DNA from: an uncultured Erysipelotrichaceae bacterium
GTDB lineage: Bacteria; Bacillota_I; Bacilli_A; Erysipelotrichales; Erysipelotrichaceae
Assembly (NCBI GenBank): GCA_902795905.1
Contig: CADBMY010000172.1
Span: forward strand, 1-6,620
DNA: 6,620 bases
Direction of reading: 5' to 3'
The notes beneath the pieces are model-generated. The model did not search any database. It saw only the letters and a program-made list of their open reading frames with translations, and had not been told where the DNA came from. Positions 6,114 to 6,620 of this stretch are shown piece by piece. How positions within the stretch are numbered: position 1 is the stretch's first letter; each line of letters begins with the position of its first letter. Made by a program: the position numbers and the translations under genes.

Positions 6114-6127
6114 AGAAAACGCTTACA
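6114..6127 (+). promoter_or_regulatory. cre-like site / LacI-type operator O1
   Basis: The sequence AGAAAACGCTTACA matches the catabolite-responsive element consensus TGWAARCGYTWNCW at 13 of 14 positions, failing only at the first base. It lies just upstream of the -35 box. It could bind CcpA, linking the operon to catabolite control, or the operon's own LacI-type regulator, because it shares GAAAACG and TTA with O2 and O3. Sequence alone cannot separate the two. Confidence 0.6.
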
Positions 6128-6186
6128 AATATTAAAAAACTTTGTCAAAATAACATATTTCCGCACATTTTCACGCGAAATATTTG

Positions 6187-6199
6187 CTTAATCGTTTTC
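6187..6199 (-). promoter_or_regulatory. LacI-type operator-like site O2, upstream
   Basis: On the minus strand this reads GAAAACGATTAAG, differing from O3 at one of 13 positions, and AA follows one base later in both. Its central CG lies 73 bp from that of O1, close to seven helical turns, and 131 bp from that of O3. This placement would allow DNA looping between bound dimers. It is a weaker cre match than O1. Confidence 0.5.
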
Positions 6200-6303
6200 A
6201 TGCGCAACTCTGTATTTAGCGCGCATATACGTTTCCCGGGCAGTTTTTTAACTAAACCACCGTTTCAGTGCTCCCGAAACCTGTCCGGCAGTATTCCTGA
6301 AAC
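6200..6303. repeat. Non-coding stretch with two inverted repeats
   Basis: ATGCGC (6200-6205) pairs with GCGCAT (6221-6226), and CGTTTCAG (6261-6268) pairs with CTGAAACG (6297-6304) around a small CTGTCCGGCAG dyad (6281-6291). No gene is seen. The stretch lies between the tRNA-Val terminator and the operon promoter region, so it may be untranscribed spacer. A regulatory role is possible but unsupported. Confidence 0.4.
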
Positions 6304-6328
6304 GAAAAAAAGCCCGCGTCAGCGGACT
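6304..6328 (-). terminator. Rho-independent terminator of tRNA-Val
   Basis: A 7-bp stem (agcccgc at 6311-6317 with gcggact at 6322-6328, one G-U pair in the RNA) has a 4-nt loop. On the minus strand it is followed by seven U (complement of 6305-6311). It starts about 10 nt after the CCA end of tRNA-Val. Confidence 0.88.
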
Positions 6329-6338
6329 GTGATCACCA

Positions 6339-6414
6339 TGGTGGAGGCTACAGGACTCGAACCTGCGACATCACCCCTGTGAAGGGTGCGCTCTCCCAAC
6401 TGAGCTAAGCCTCC
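6339..6414 (-). tRNA. tRNA-Val(CAC)
   Basis: This is a complete 76-nt cloverleaf on the minus strand. The acceptor stem GGAGGCT/AGCCTCC is perfectly paired and the D arm is GCTC...GAGC. The anticodon stem CACCC/GGGTG encloses the loop TTCACAG, giving anticodon CAC, which reads GUG. The T arm is GCAGG-TTCGAGT-CCTGT, with discriminator A and an encoded CCA. It is a single-gene unit with its own extended -10 promoter and terminator. CAC is a supplementary valine isoacceptor, so a UAC tRNA is expected elsewhere in the genome. Confidence 0.95.
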
Positions 6415-6423
6415 GTGAAAAAG

Positions 6424-6432
6424 ATTATAGCA
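6424..6432 (-). promoter_or_regulatory. Extended -10 promoter of tRNA-Val
   Basis: On the minus strand TGCTATAAT combines a perfect -10 box (complement of 6424-6429) with the TGn extension. It lies 10 nt upstream of the tRNA 5' end, so initiation should occur about 3 nt before the tRNA. No good -35 is seen at 17 bp, which the extended -10 can compensate for. Confidence 0.75.
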
Positions 6433-6456
6433 CAGTCCTGTATATTTGTACCTCAA

Positions 6457-6483
6457 TAAAAGGGAACAGCTTTCACCGTTCCC
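6457..6483 (-). terminator. Terminator of the gene entering from the right edge
   Basis: The 6-bp stem gggaac (6462-6467) with gttccc (6478-6483) has a 10-nt loop. On the minus strand it is followed by UUUUAUU. It lies 25 nt after the stop codon of the partial gene at 6509 and separates it from the tRNA-Val promoter. Confidence 0.75.
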
Positions 6484-6508
6484 CTTCCGTTATCAGTTTA
6501 TATGTGCG

Positions 6509-6620
6509 TTACTCATGGATCGAATAGCCGTCAAGCGGTATCCACAGCAGATCATCCATATAGGGATTTGCTTCCGCAGACAGTGTCTCCGCAATGACAA
6601 CATGCATGTTTCCCTCTTCA
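6509..6620 (-). CDS. C-terminal end of an unidentified protein (truncated by window edge)
   Basis: A minus-strand frame open to the right edge covers about 36 codons and ends in TAA at 6509-6511. The visible end contains HVVIAETLSAEANPYMDD and finishes LLWIPLDGYSIHE. I do not recognise the family. The terminator hairpin just downstream and the protein-like composition support a real gene end, but the segment is short enough for a chance open frame. No domain, signal or membrane segment can be judged. Confidence 0.55.
   Translation of the reverse strand, partial: EEGNMHVVIAETLSAEANPYMDDLLWIPLDGYSIHE

Noticed and set aside
6120..6148. Second operon promoter based on the perfect TTGACA (complement of 6143-6148)
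   Set aside because: At 16-18 bp spacing the downstream hexamers (GTAAGC, TAAGCG, AAGCGT) are poor -10 boxes, whereas TATAAT at 6077-6082 is perfect.
6169..6180. TTTCACGCGAAA as a fourth operator
   Set aside because: It is a near palindrome with a central CG, but its half-sites face the opposite way from the GAAAWCG sites, so it is not the same motif.
180..6346. Direct repeat catggtggag at both tRNA 3' ends (180-189 and 6337-6346) as att sites bounding the operon
   Set aside because: The shared bases are the CCA end and acceptor stem common to such tRNAs, and there is no integrase or other mobile gene between them.

Overview
The window looks like a piece of chromosome from a Gram-positive bacterium of the Bacillota, probably a gut- or host-associated Clostridia or Erysipelotrichia lineage. 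This rests on the strong AGGAGG-type ribosome binding sites, a lipoprotein-type sugar-binding protein, a LacI/CcpA-type regulator, a cre-like box, tRNA genes that encode their own CCA, and an MsmK-type ATPase with a lysine-rich insertion. The organism is inferred from gene style only; no species is claimed. All supported genes lie on the minus strand, so the window is transcribed from right to left.

Right edge (about 6304-6620): the last 36 codons of an unrecognised gene end at 6509 and are followed by a terminator hairpin. Next comes a tRNA-Val(CAC) gene with an extended -10 promoter and its own terminator.

Promoter region (about 6037-6303): this non-coding stretch holds a promoter with a perfect TATAAT box and three LacI-family operator-like sites sharing the core GAAAWCG. 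One of the three is also a near-perfect cre. A perfect 17-nt palindrome lies in the promoter spacer, and two inverted repeats lie further upstream.

Main operon (538-6036, transcribed right to left): LacI-family regulator, solute-binding lipoprotein, MalF-type permease, MalG-type permease, and MsmK/UgpC-type ATPase. This is a complete ABC importer for a sugar or oligosaccharide, including its own ATPase. The regulator is the first gene, so the operon is probably autoregulated and induced by the transported sugar or a derivative. A hairpin with a U-run between the binding-protein and permease genes probably reduces transcription of the membrane components relative to the binding protein. A strong terminator closes the operon. 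No sugar-degrading enzyme is present, so the substrate cannot be named from context.

Left part (1-477): a non-coding stretch with several hairpins and a degenerate direct repeat, then tRNA-Ala(GGC) with its terminator. After that comes what looks like the 3' remnant of a second tRNA gene with its own terminator, then a non-coding pyrimidine-rich stretch to the edge.

I see no CRISPR array, transposase, phage gene or clearly new multi-gene system. The most interesting features are the operator arrangement, the intercistronic terminator, the tRNA remnant and the hairpin array beside tRNA-Ala.
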